A stretch of 64,000 bases of DNA from Enorma sp964624825. Lineage in GTDB: Bacteria > Actinomycetota > Coriobacteriia > Coriobacteriales > Coriobacteriaceae. Where the stretch lies: assembly GCA_964624825.1 (NCBI GenBank), contig CAZUYD010000007.1, positions 14,168 to 78,167 on the forward strand, read 5' to 3'. Positions 33,958 to 42,918 of this stretch are shown here, in pieces. Both the position numbers and the translations under genes were made by a program. The notes beneath the pieces were generated by a model, which did no database searches, had not been told where the DNA came from, and was given only the letters and a program-made list of their open reading frames with translations. The first letter of the stretch is position 1; each line of letters starts with the position of its first letter.

Positions 33958-36444
33958 CTACGACACAGGGTTGTCGTCGTCAACAAGGCTCCAAGAAAGC
34001 CGTGATCGGCGTACGAGGTTCAGCGCGAATTCTATGATGAGTCGTATGATGCCGATGATCCAGAACCCACGGAGCTCCATGACGATCGCGTCGACCATGC
34101 CCATGCTCACCATGCCGCCTGTCATCTTCGCGATCGCTCGGAGCGGCATGTTATATATGAATGCAATGTTGAGGTCGGGCTCATCGCTTGCAAGGCTTTT
34201 ACGATACAGCCTGCTGATGACGGAGCCGAGGATCCATCCGATGGGGCTTCTGCCCCGACCAAGCTCCCCGAGCGTCATGTTGCGATCGATGCTCACCCGT
34301 TCGGTTGGAACGGCGTGGCCGAGCAAACGCTCGAAGGTCGCGTCATCGACCGCGTACACCTCGCCTGTCTCATATGGCATCAGGTCAAGCTCCGCATACG
34401 GGTTGGGTGCGCCGGTTCCTGCCAGCTCTACACGGCACATGAGCCGCATGTCGCGACTCGAGGCGGCAAGGTAGACCTCGTAGGTTCCGCCTTCGATTTC
34501 CCAGCGGTTCGTGAGCACGTTCCAGTACTCAAATGCATGGGGGTCGAGCGAGACCACGACGCGCTCATGCGCGCCCGCATCGAGCGGCACCTTTGCAAAG
34601 CCTGCGAGTTGGCGGGCTGGCCCGAACACGCCTCGGCCGGGATGCGCCACATAGGCTTGAACGACCTCGGCACCGGCGACAGCCCCCTCGTTGCCGACGA
34701 CGCATGAAATCGATTGCGGAACGCCATCGGTGCCGCACACATCGATAGCAGGATCTGCATAGGAAAAATGCGTGTAGGAAAGCCCGAAACCGAACGGGAA
34801 GGCCACGGGAGCTTCAACGGTATCGAAGTAGCGATACCCCACATACAGAGATTCCCGATATGCCGCGACCCGGCCCTGCGCGGGATACGTGTCCGCGGTG
34901 GGCACATCTTCATAGCGCAGCGGCCACGTCTCGGAGAGCTTGCCCGAGGGGTTCACGCGCCCGCAGATGACATCGAACGCCGCACCGGCACCAGCTTGAC
35001 CGCCCAATCCGAGCAGCACGAGCGCCTGGGCATCATCGATCCACGGCAGCTCGACGGGAGCGCCAGCAGAAAGCAGCACCACGACATGCGGGTTCACTTC
35101 TGCCACAGCATGGAGCGCCTGCACTTGGTTCTCGTGGAGGCGCATGTCGCGCCGATCGATTCCCTCGCTCTCCTGAATCTCCGCAAGCCCCAGGCACATG
35201 AGCACCACGTCCGCACGCTGAGCGAGCTCGACCGCCTCGGCCTGCAGGGCATCGTTCGAAGCGCCGCTGCGCTCAAAGCCGGCCGCGTATCCAACGAGGT
35301 CAAAATCTGCTTCGGCGCGCAAGATATCGAGAAACGAGTCGACCCGTGTGGCGTTCACGGCGCTCGACCCCGCTCCTTGGTACCGCGGCGTTTGCGCAAA
35401 GTCACCGATCACGGCCACGCGCGTGCCCGCCGCACAGGGAAGGATATCTCCCTCGTTTTTCAGGAGCACCGCGCACGACGAGGCGAGCTCGCGTGCGAGC
35501 GCATGGTGCGCCTCCTTGTCGAAATCGCCTGGAGAGGCCGAGACCGCATCGATCGTGCTGAAGATGAGCTCGAGTGCCTCGCTTACCCGTCGGTCGAGCG
35601 TCTCGCGCGCGAGCGCGCCCAATTCGACCGCGCGGATGAGTTCATACACAGAGCTCGCCCCGGAGTTCGGCATCTCGAACGTCGAACCCGCCGCAACGCC
35701 GGCAACGTGGTCGTTCGACCCGCCCCAATCGGTTACGACAGCGCCGTCATATCCCCACTCATCGCGCAGGATCGTCTGGAGCAGATGCTCGTTCTCATTG
35801 GCGTATGTACCGTTTATCAGGTTGTACGACGTCATGATCGTGCGCGGACGGGCTTCGCGCACCACATGTTCGAAGCCAGCGAGGTATATCTCGCGCAGGG
35901 TGCGCTCGTCAAGCACCGAATCGCTCGTCATGCGCCGCGTCTCCTGGCTGTTCACGGCAAAGTGCTTTGGACAGGCCGACACCCCGGCGCTTTGCACCCC
36001 GCGCACGAAGCCTGCCGCCATCGAACCCGCAAGCAGCGGATCTTCCGAGTAATACTCGAAGTTGCGCCCACATAGCGGGTTGCGCTTTACGTTGAGCCCA
36101 GGGCCTAAGAGCACGTTCACGCCCTGTGCGGCGGCCTCCTCGCCCATCGCAGCACCCGCGCGCTCAGCTACAGAGGGATCCCAGCTCATCGCGACGGTAC
36201 AGGACAACGGAAAGCACGTCGCCGGCTCGGAAGGGTTGAGCCCGAGATGATCTGCCGCACCCGCCTGCTTGCGCAGACCGCTGGGACCGTCGGCAAACCG
36301 CAGCTCCGGGATGCCCAGCGATGGATACGCGTAGGTTGTGAACTCAGTCGCCCCTGAAAGGAGCGCGCACTTCTGCTCGAGCGTCATCTGCTCCAGGCAT
36401 ACCGCGACACGTGTGTCCTGCGACATCCCGCCCGATTCACGCAT
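33958..36444 (-). CDS. Glycoside hydrolase family 3 enzyme (normal domain order)
   Basis: A beta-glycosidase of 828 residues, probably cytoplasmic since no signal peptide is seen. The N-terminal barrel has RFADGPSGLR (about 49-58), GRNFEYYSEDP, KHFAVNSQE and the nucleophile Asp239 in VVTDWGGSND. The GH3_C sandwich and a fibronectin-III-like domain (PFGFGLSYTHFSY and on, about 555-670) follow. The final 140 residues are extra, with two hydrophobic stretches near the end that might touch the membrane. The ATG follows AAGGAGGG. The sugar specificity cannot be told; beta-glucosidase is likely. Confidence 0.9.
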   Translation of the reverse strand: MRESGGMSQDTRVAVCLEQMTLEQKCALLSGATEFTTYAYPSLGIPELRFADGPSGLRKQAGAADHLGLNPSEPATCFPLSCTVAMSWDPSVAERAGAAMGEEAAAQGVNVLLGPGLNVKRNPLCGRNFEYYSEDPLLAGSMAAGFVRGVQSAGVSACPKHFAVNSQETRRMTSDSVLDERTLREIYLAGFEHVVREARPRTIMTSYNLINGTYANENEHLLQTILRDEWGYDGAVVTDWGGSNDHVAGVAAGSTFEMPNSGASSVYELIRAVELGALARETLDRRVSEALELIFSTIDAVSASPGDFDKEAHHALARELASSCAVLLKNEGDILPCAAGTRVAVIGDFAQTPRYQGAGSSAVNATRVDSFLDILRAEADFDLVGYAAGFERSGASNDALQAEAVELAQRADVVLMCLGLAEIQESEGIDRRDMRLHENQVQALHAVAEVNPHVVVLLSAGAPVELPWIDDAQALVLLGLGGQAGAGAAFDVICGRVNPSGKLSETWPLRYEDVPTADTYPAQGRVAAYRESLYVGYRYFDTVEAPVAFPFGFGLSYTHFSYADPAIDVCGTDGVPQSISCVVGNEGAVAGAEVVQAYVAHPGRGVFGPARQLAGFAKVPLDAGAHERVVVSLDPHAFEYWNVLTNRWEIEGGTYEVYLAASSRDMRLMCRVELAGTGAPNPYAELDLMPYETGEVYAVDDATFERLLGHAVPTERVSIDRNMTLGELGRGRSPIGWILGSVISRLYRKSLASDEPDLNIAFIYNMPLRAIAKMTGGMVSMGMVDAIVMELRGFWIIGIIRLIIEFALNLVRRSRLSWSLVDDDNPVS

Positions 36445-36528
36445 GCTACAACCCTCCTTGTCCTTGCAATCTTATCCGGCGCGCCGCGCCTGCCCCTTCT
36501 GCGGCAGCCCCTGAGTCTCGACGTTGAG

Positions 36529-36568
36529 GGGTGCCCGTCCAGGTTGAGGAAGGGAGGGGCGGGCACCC
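36529..36568. other. Hairpin inside the GH3 cassette
   Basis: GGGTGCCCGTCC (36529-36540) and GGGCGGGCACCC (36557-36568) pair over 12 bp with one wobble. It lies between the small membrane protein gene and the downstream GH3 gene on the minus strand. There is no T-run, so an mRNA processing or stability element is as likely as a terminator. Confidence 0.5.
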
Positions 36569-36590
36569 TTTGCGTGGGCAGCGCGCCGCG

Positions 36591-37022
36591 TTACGCAGCG
36601 CGCGTGCGCGGGATGAAGCAAATAATCATCTGAGCAACCGAGATAGCCACCATCAAGCCGATGATCGTAAAGATCGTGGTCACGTTCCCCACGCCACCCG
36701 AGAAGATCGTGACGCCGTTCAGGAGGTCAGCCAAATTGGTGATGTCGCTCATGAGATAGACCACCAAGCAATATGCCGTCAGACCCACCGAAGCGAGCTC
36801 GGTCAACCCCATGATGTCGATCCGCAGGTTGCAGCTGATGAAGAAATACGCCACGTTGAGCAGGGCAATGGCGACAAGCAAACCGACCACGCGCATGTCG
36901 ACCGCGCTGAGCGCCGATTCATACGGATAGTACACGCCGATGCAAGCAAGCGCGGCGACGGCAACGAGCAGGCTCAGGTACTCGCCGGCTGAGCGATGGG
37001 AAAACGAACAATTGATACCCAT
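36591..37022 (-). CDS. Small four-helix membrane protein
   Basis: A 143-residue protein with four predicted membrane helices (about 15-32, 43-64, 72-92, 112-137) and short loops. I do not recognise a family. It starts 3 nt after the stop of the permuted GH3 gene and is followed by the second GH3 gene, so it is part of the cassette. A scaffold or transport role beside the membrane-anchored glycosidase is an inference. No clear ribosome binding site except a run CAACCATGG context shared with the upstream stop. Confidence 0.78.
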   Translation of the reverse strand: MGINCSFSHRSAGEYLSLLVAVAALACIGVYYPYESALSAVDMRVVGLLVAIALLNVAYFFISCNLRIDIMGLTELASVGLTAYCLVVYLMSDITNLADLLNGVTIFSGGVGNVTTIFTIIGLMVAISVAQMIICFIPRTRAA

Positions 37023-37024
37023 GG

Positions 37025-40000
37025 TTACTCATCCCCTTCTTTGTTGCCCACGAGCTGAGGCGCCACAGAAGCGGCCAGCGCGGCAACCGCGCCGATTCCC
37101 GTGATCCCCATCGCGGCATATCCAGCAGTCTTCCACCATGGCGTCACCGATTCGATGCGCGTCGAGGAGGAGAGCCCGTTTACCGACCAGGTGTGCGCCC
37201 ACACATAGCAGGTGCGCTTCACCGCTTGGCGCAGATTGTACAACGCGTACCCATCGCCATCATTCACCGCCGTGGTGATACCCTCGACGGCATCAGGGTT
37301 CTCGCTCATGGAAAGCATGGCGTTGAAGCAGAAGTAGTCTGTTCCCGCCGCCAGGTTAAGCGGCCAGTTCTGCTTGTAGATCGAGCCGGCGATCGCGTCG
37401 GTGGTCACACGACCCTTGAAGCCCCATTCGTTGCGCAGAACGTCGGTGTTGAGCGCACGGCTGTAGTTGCAGAACGTGAGTCCCAAGCGGTTGAAGCCAC
37501 CCATGAGGCCCATCTCGCCGCCGTCGACGATCGGTCCCTCATAGCAGCGAAGCTCGGTCTCGCGGAACGCCTGCTCGGTGAAGAACTTGGCATGGCTCTC
37601 GCGCGCCTGCTCCTGATTGTTGCCCGCGAAGTGCTTCTGGCAATACACCACGCCCACGTCTTGCATGGCCTTCGCCTCGCCGGCCCCTACGTACCAGCCG
37701 AGAATGCCGTCCTCCGAATAGTACTGTTGGTTGCGACCGCAGAACTGGGTGCGATGATAGTTGCCGCCGCCGTACCACACCTCGTTGTAGCCGCTGAACC
37801 ACGCCTCGAGTCCCATCAGGCGGCCGCGCGCCTCGAAGCGCTCCATGTTGAAGGTGCTCGCTGTATTGATCTCGCTTGGCCACTTTTGAGCGCTGCCGCT
37901 ATCGACCGCCAGGAACGAACCGCCGATCGCGGTGTTGTCGTCGATCTGCGTCGCACCGGGAATGCCGAACTCCTCGACCACCTCGGTACCGGCATTGAGC
38001 AGGTAGGTGAGCTCATCCATGGTGAACTGGTCGAGGAACTGATCCCAGGTCACGTTGTCGTCGAAATCCACATCGCGCATCATGATGAGGGTCAGCCCGT
38101 TATCTGCGCCGAGCGTGTAGTCGTCTACCGAATAGGAATCGTCCGACTCATACGGTCCTGAAAGCTCGGTGATCATATCGGCGGTCGCGTTGAGCTCCAC
38201 CTCGCCATAGCTTACCGGGTAGGTGCCCTCCCAATCGTTGCGGGTGAGCAGCGTCCAGGCATCATCGCCCAACCAGTAATCGAGGCGCGCATCATCGAAG
38301 CGATTCGCCACCTCATAGGCACTGTTCACGCGCGATTGGCGATACGAGCTCGAGTCGAGCGATGCCTGGTTGAAGGTATACACCTTCTCCGCATCACCCT
38401 CCGTCGCGTTGCCGAGCACATCGGTCATGCCCGAGGCGCCCTTGGCGGCGAGGATATTGTTCAGCGCGTCGTGCGCGTCATCGCCGACAGCCAGATAGTA
38501 ATCACCTTCGGATAAGATGTAGCCGCCTGCGCCCTGCGAATCATAGCTCGCCAGGAAGTAGCGCTTCACATCGACTGTCACGGTCTCGGATGCTCCAGGA
38601 TCGAGCGTCGAGGTCTTCGCGAACCCCACGAGCTGGACCGCCGCCTTCTCAATTGCGTTCTCGCGCTCGTAGTCCCCGTACGGCGTCTGAGCATACACCT
38701 GCACCACGTATTTTCCGGCATAGGTATCGCCGGTGTTGGTGACGGTGACGTCCATATGATATGCGTCGTCATTCTCGCTGTACTCGGTGCTATCGAGCGT
38801 CTGCTCAAAGGTCGTATACGAGAGGCCGTACCCAAAGGGATAGGTCATCTCGGCGGTATAGTCCCAGCCACCGTCGCTCGCGTAGGTGCCCGCCGTCCCA
38901 TCGGCGCTACCCTGTCCCAAGATGCAATCTTCATAGCGCGTCTCGTAATAGCGATACCCGGTATAGATGCCTTCTGCCTCGACGACATACGCGTTGAAGT
39001 TGCGCTCTCCGCTGTAGTTAGACTCGTTTCCGGTATAGCCGACTCCGTCCAGGATCTCGTCTGAGTTCGCCCAGATACCGGTGTTCTGGCACGCATTCAT
39101 ATTTGCCGGCGCCGAGAGCGAATTCGTTGCGTGCGTATCGGCGAGGCAGCCGGACGGCGAGACCGCGCCGGTCAGGATATTGGTGAGACCCTTTATGCCC
39201 GCGCTTCCCGGCGCACCAATCCACAGCACCGCATCGACGCCGTAGTCGGGCAGAGAGCCGACCTCAAGCGCATGCGCCGTGTTGAGCAGCACGATGATCC
39301 GGTCGAAGGTCCCATCCTCCTTATACGACTGCGCCATCTGAAGCAGGGCGACCTCGTTGGGTTGCAGGGCAAGCTCCGAGATGCCGTCGACACCGTCGCT
39401 TTGCCCGAGGTCGTTATCCTCATTTCCCTCGCGCGTGAAGATGATGAAGGCGGCATCGCCATATGAAGAGAACGTCGCGGTCAGGTTGTTATCCTCGTAG
39501 AAGCTTACCGGCGCCTCGGCATCCACGGGTAGCTCGAAGAAATCGTCCGGTACCGCTCCAATTCCCCAAGCGCTCTCGGCGGCATCCGTTGAGCCCTCCT
39601 GGACGCCGCGCCCCGGCCAGGTCTCGGTATTGTCGGTATACGCATCGATGACGTCCTGGTTGACGTTATAGACGCGCCCCATGGCGTCTACGTAGCTCAG
39701 GATCGCGTCGTAATCAGCGTACTCGTCGCTATCCGTCCAATCCGAGTAAATACTTGCCGCGCTGATCAGCGAGGCACCGGTGGAGTTGCGGCCCAGAAAT
39801 TCGTTTACCGTCGAAGCGCCGAGCAGGGTCACGTTCGCGCCCTCGGCCAAGGGCAACGCGGCGTTCTCGTTGCGCAGCAGCACCACGCTCTCTTCGACGG
39901 TGGCGATCTCTTCGTCTACCACAAGCGCCTCAAGTTCGTTGAGCGCGGCGACATCGGTGTTGTCGTTGCTCGAAAGCCCCGTCTCATAGTAGGTCGTCGA

Positions 40001-40120
40001 GTCATCGTCGGCGGCAAATGCAGATTGCACGCCTCCCGCTGCGGACGTGGCCAGCGTAGCGCCTGCACCCGTCGCTCCCACAAGTTTAAGAAAGACCCTA
40101 CGGCTTAACTTGGCATCCAT
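37025..40120 (-). CDS. Domain-permuted GH3 glycosidase, Tat-exported and membrane-anchored
   Basis: A 1031-residue glycosidase. The N-terminus is a Tat-type signal (SRRVFLK, then a hydrophobic stretch ending QSAFAADD). The order is reversed from normal GH3: the GH3_C part and its PFGYGLSYTTFE segment come first (about 60-440), a fibronectin-III-like domain follows (about 460-560), and the catalytic barrel is last (about 680-960). The barrel has CGRNQQYYSED, KHFAGNNQE and the nucleophile Asp near 907 in RVTTDAIAGS (the usual Trp is Ala). A C-terminal helix (about 1000-1022) would anchor it outside the cell. ATG at 40120 follows AAGGAGGG. Confidence 0.9.
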   Translation of the reverse strand: MDAKLSRRVFLKLVGATGAGATLATSAAGGVQSAFAADDDSTTYYETGLSSNDNTDVAALNELEALVVDEEIATVEESVVLLRNENAALPLAEGANVTLLGASTVNEFLGRNSTGASLISAASIYSDWTDSDEYADYDAILSYVDAMGRVYNVNQDVIDAYTDNTETWPGRGVQEGSTDAAESAWGIGAVPDDFFELPVDAEAPVSFYEDNNLTATFSSYGDAAFIIFTREGNEDNDLGQSDGVDGISELALQPNEVALLQMAQSYKEDGTFDRIIVLLNTAHALEVGSLPDYGVDAVLWIGAPGSAGIKGLTNILTGAVSPSGCLADTHATNSLSAPANMNACQNTGIWANSDEILDGVGYTGNESNYSGERNFNAYVVEAEGIYTGYRYYETRYEDCILGQGSADGTAGTYASDGGWDYTAEMTYPFGYGLSYTTFEQTLDSTEYSENDDAYHMDVTVTNTGDTYAGKYVVQVYAQTPYGDYERENAIEKAAVQLVGFAKTSTLDPGASETVTVDVKRYFLASYDSQGAGGYILSEGDYYLAVGDDAHDALNNILAAKGASGMTDVLGNATEGDAEKVYTFNQASLDSSSYRQSRVNSAYEVANRFDDARLDYWLGDDAWTLLTRNDWEGTYPVSYGEVELNATADMITELSGPYESDDSYSVDDYTLGADNGLTLIMMRDVDFDDNVTWDQFLDQFTMDELTYLLNAGTEVVEEFGIPGATQIDDNTAIGGSFLAVDSGSAQKWPSEINTASTFNMERFEARGRLMGLEAWFSGYNEVWYGGGNYHRTQFCGRNQQYYSEDGILGWYVGAGEAKAMQDVGVVYCQKHFAGNNQEQARESHAKFFTEQAFRETELRCYEGPIVDGGEMGLMGGFNRLGLTFCNYSRALNTDVLRNEWGFKGRVTTDAIAGSIYKQNWPLNLAAGTDYFCFNAMLSMSENPDAVEGITTAVNDGDGYALYNLRQAVKRTCYVWAHTWSVNGLSSSTRIESVTPWWKTAGYAAMGITGIGAVAALAASVAPQLVGNKEGDE

Positions 40121-40150
40121 GCCTATACCCTCCTTTACCTGCATGCTCGG

Positions 40151-40327
40151 CTACTCTTCGACGATCCGCGTCGTGCTGATTCCCAGCTGGCTGTTAATCG
40201 TGCTTTCATAGCTTTCGGCAATCTGCATGCCAAAAACAAGAGCGACAAACAACCATAGAAACACCGCGGATAGCCCCAAGAACAGCCGTCCCTTGCTCCT
40301 CAGAACTGAGAGCGTGTTCTTGCTCAT
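40151..40327 (-). CDS. 58-residue single-helix membrane protein
   Basis: A small protein starting SKNTLSVLRSKGR, with one hydrophobic helix (LFLGLSAVFLWLFVALVFGM) and a polar tail ending TTRIVEE. It has a strong GGAGG ribosome binding site and is the first gene of the GH3 cassette, 30 nt before the permuted glycosidase. It matches no family I know. It could act as a partner or anchor for the exported enzyme. Confidence 0.7.
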   Translation of the reverse strand: MSKNTLSVLRSKGRLFLGLSAVFLWLFVALVFGMQIAESYESTINSQLGISTTRIVEE

Positions 40328-40663
40328 ATGCAGTTCCTCCTTCCGGCTCCTCGCGACCCATCGCTGCGCCCCGTGCTGCAAACCCAACGGGACACCCGGA
40401 CCTGCCCACGCAAGTCGTTGAGCTGAATGTAACGAGTCGGTAACGCGCTGTGGGAAACTTGCCAAAACCGGTCACCTCGGTGACGTATTTGGTAACGGAC
40501 TCCCGCAAACGGAAAAACAAGGCACGGATTCACCAGGTGGCAAGGGTTGGCGCTTGCAGGATGATATAGTTCAACCAGGCCAGAACGATATAATCGCGCG
40601 GTTGACGCACGGCGAAAACCATAGGGTTGGCAGTTTGACCTGCCCGATACGTTAGGAGAGCGC
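40328..40663. promoter_or_regulatory. Divergent regulatory region of the GH3 cassette and LytTR system
   Basis: No gene. The sequence has three copies of GTAACG in the same orientation at 40429, 40440 and 40492 (11 and 52 bp apart), and a GTCACC-TC-GGTGAC inverted repeat at 40471-40484. Pairs of short direct repeats 10-12 bp apart are the pattern bound by LytTR regulators. The repeats sit where they could act on either divergent unit. Confidence 0.5.
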
Positions 40664-41383
40664 GTGTATCGGATTCTCATCGTAGAGGACGAAGCGGAGG
40701 CGGCCGATCTGCTGAAACGCTTTATCGCCCGATACGGCGACGAGCACGACGAGCAGTTTCAGGTAACGACCTTCCATAGCGCCCATGAACTTCTGCGCCG
40801 CGATCGCTCCTTCGACCTCATCTTTCTTGACATCGAACTGCCCGAGATAAACGGCATGGAGGCAGCAAATCTGCTGCGCGTCTATGACACCTCGACGCCG
40901 ATCATCTTCGTTACGAACCTCGCTCAATACGCGGTGCGCGGGTACGAGGTCGATGCACTCGACTTCATCGTGAAACCGGTAGGATACTTCGATTTTTCAA
41001 TGCGCATGAACAAGGCGATGCGCGTGCTCAAGCGGACGAGCGGCCAGACGATTACCGTGACCTCGCGCGGCACCACGCAGGTCTTCCCCCAGGCAGATCT
41101 CGTGTACGTGGAAATCGTTAACCATGACCTGGTATTTCATACCATATCGATGGATTCGCTCAACCCACCTCGCATGCGCGGGAGCCTCAAGAAGCTCGAG
41201 CAGGAGCTCCCTGCCGGATCGTTTTTGCGCATCTCAAGCAGCTGCCTCATCAACATGAACCACGTTCGACTTTCTCAGCCCGGCTTGGTGCGCATGTCAA
41301 CCGGCGAGACGCTGTACGTGAGCCGCAGCAACCGGAAAGTCGTTATGGACACGCTCGCCGAGTTCCTTGGTGGCAGCATATGA
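40664..41383 (+). CDS. LytTR-family response regulator
   Basis: The DNA-binding half of a two-component system. The 239-residue protein has a receiver domain (1 to about 120) with the phosphorylated Asp in IFLDIELPEINGMEA and the conserved Lys in DFIVKPVG. A LytTR domain (about 135-235) follows, with LVYVEIVNHDLVFHT and FLRISSSCLINMNHV. The start is GTG at 40664. The kinase gene overlaps its stop by 4 nt, so they form a pair. Divergence from the GH3 cassette suggests that operon as a target. Confidence 0.92.
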   Translation: MYRILIVEDEAEAADLLKRFIARYGDEHDEQFQVTTFHSAHELLRRDRSFDLIFLDIELPEINGMEAANLLRVYDTSTPIIFVTNLAQYAVRGYEVDALDFIVKPVGYFDFSMRMNKAMRVLKRTSGQTITVTSRGTTQVFPQADLVYVEIVNHDLVFHTISMDSLNPPRMRGSLKKLEQELPAGSFLRISSSCLINMNHVRLSQPGLVRMSTGETLYVSRSNRKVVMDTLAEFLGGSI

Positions 41384-42789
41384 GCGTATTCACCACATTC
41401 GAGGCGGTATATACCATTTTTGAGATCTCGCTCTGCGTCTGGTTGTTCTGCCGAACCTATCCTGCGCGGCAGCATTTCGCGGTTCGCGCGGTGCTGTCTA
41501 TAGGCGGCGCCGCAGCGCTCTATCTGAGCGGAGCCATGTTCGGCAGCACGATGCTCACGTCCGATTGGTGGTCGAGCACGTTCTACTTCTCTCAGCTCTG
41601 CGCGTTCGTGGGGCTGCTCATTCTGTACGTGGCGCTCGTCATGGTATGCTACGACATCTCGGTTTGGAACGCGCTGTTTTGTTGCACGGCAGGGTATACC
41701 GTGCAAAACCTGGCAAGCGGGCTCCATGGGTTCGTCATGATCCTCTGCGGCCTTGCCGGGGTGGCGGTCGAGCCGAGCTCGTCGGGCATCGTCACCGAGA
41801 ACCACATCATCGCCGGCATGAGCCTCGTCGCGACATCGCTTGCCGTGATCAGCGTGAGCTACGTCCTCTACATCCGCCCGGTCGCGCGCAGCGGTCTCAA
41901 AGAGGTCGAGGATCACACCATGCTCGTCGCGGTCATCGCCGTCGTGATGTTCGAGATGGCGTTCGACTTGGTCAACAAAGGGCTCTCAAATCCCATCTCA
42001 TCTGGTTCCGCTCAGGAGCTTCCGCCGCTCTTCCTGATCGTCCTCAAGGTGACGCACCTTGCAACCTGTTTGCTTGTGCTCTTCATGCAGCATGAGATGC
42101 TCTATAGCAAGCGATTGCAGCTTGACCGCGTCGCCATCGAGCGCATGGCGCAAGACCAGCGGCACCAATACGAGACTTCACGCATGAGCATCGAGGCGAT
42201 CAACATGCGCTGCCATGACATCCGCCATCAAATCCAAAGTCTCGGTGCGGCGTGGCAGATTAGCCAGGAAACGCTTGAAGAGCTCGCGCGAGAGGTCGAT
42301 GTGTATGACTCGGCCGTGAAAACGGGAAACGATGCCCTCGACGTCATCCTCACCGAGAAACACCTCATCTGCCAGCGGGAACGGATCACGCTTTCCTGCA
42401 TAGCCGATGGGAAAAGCATTCAGTTCATAAAGCCAGCCGACCTGTATGCATTGTTCGGCAATGCACTGGATAACGCCATCGAAGCCGTCCGCGCGGTTCC
42501 CCGCCAAGACAAATGGAGCATCAGCCTCATGGTGCGTCGAAGCGGAGACATGGCATCGATCCATGTGGAGAATTATTTCGCCGGGTCGATCGGGTTCAAA
42601 GACGGCATGCCTCTTACAACTAAAGAGGACGGCCGACCACATGGGTACGGTATGAAATCGATGCGCATGATGGCGGAACGATACGGCGGAACGCTCACCT
42701 GCCGCACGCAGGATGATATCTTCCACCTCAACATCCTCATCCCGATCCCCGTGGCGCCAAACGACAGCGACGGTCGCTCGGCGCCGTAG
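41380..42789 (+). CDS. GHKL sensor histidine kinase (AgrC/LytS-like)
   Basis: A membrane sensor of 469 residues. The first 230 residues hold six or seven hydrophobic helices with little outside the membrane, like the peptide or ligand sensors of the AgrC type. The dimerisation/phosphoacceptor part has the His in MRCHDIRHQIQ (about 270-280). The ATPase domain shows the N box NALDNAIEAV and the G box GRPHGYGMKSM. It overlaps the regulator gene by 4 nt. The signal it senses is not known from the sequence. Confidence 0.9.
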   Translation: MSVFTTFEAVYTIFEISLCVWLFCRTYPARQHFAVRAVLSIGGAAALYLSGAMFGSTMLTSDWWSSTFYFSQLCAFVGLLILYVALVMVCYDISVWNALFCCTAGYTVQNLASGLHGFVMILCGLAGVAVEPSSSGIVTENHIIAGMSLVATSLAVISVSYVLYIRPVARSGLKEVEDHTMLVAVIAVVMFEMAFDLVNKGLSNPISSGSAQELPPLFLIVLKVTHLATCLLVLFMQHEMLYSKRLQLDRVAIERMAQDQRHQYETSRMSIEAINMRCHDIRHQIQSLGAAWQISQETLEELAREVDVYDSAVKTGNDALDVILTEKHLICQRERITLSCIADGKSIQFIKPADLYALFGNALDNAIEAVRAVPRQDKWSISLMVRRSGDMASIHVENYFAGSIGFKDGMPLTTKEDGRPHGYGMKSMRMMAERYGGTLTCRTQDDIFHLNILIPIPVAPNDSDGRSAP

Positions 42790-42918
42790 CATCAATACCA
42801 CGCACCCTGTTTGCATCGTGTCGTGGAGCTATCACATGCGAAACCGTACCCGCGCCGCTTCCGTGCCGCGGAAACGCTGCCCGTCGCGCGTCGAGGGCCT
42901 CGTTTCGAACACCGGCTG

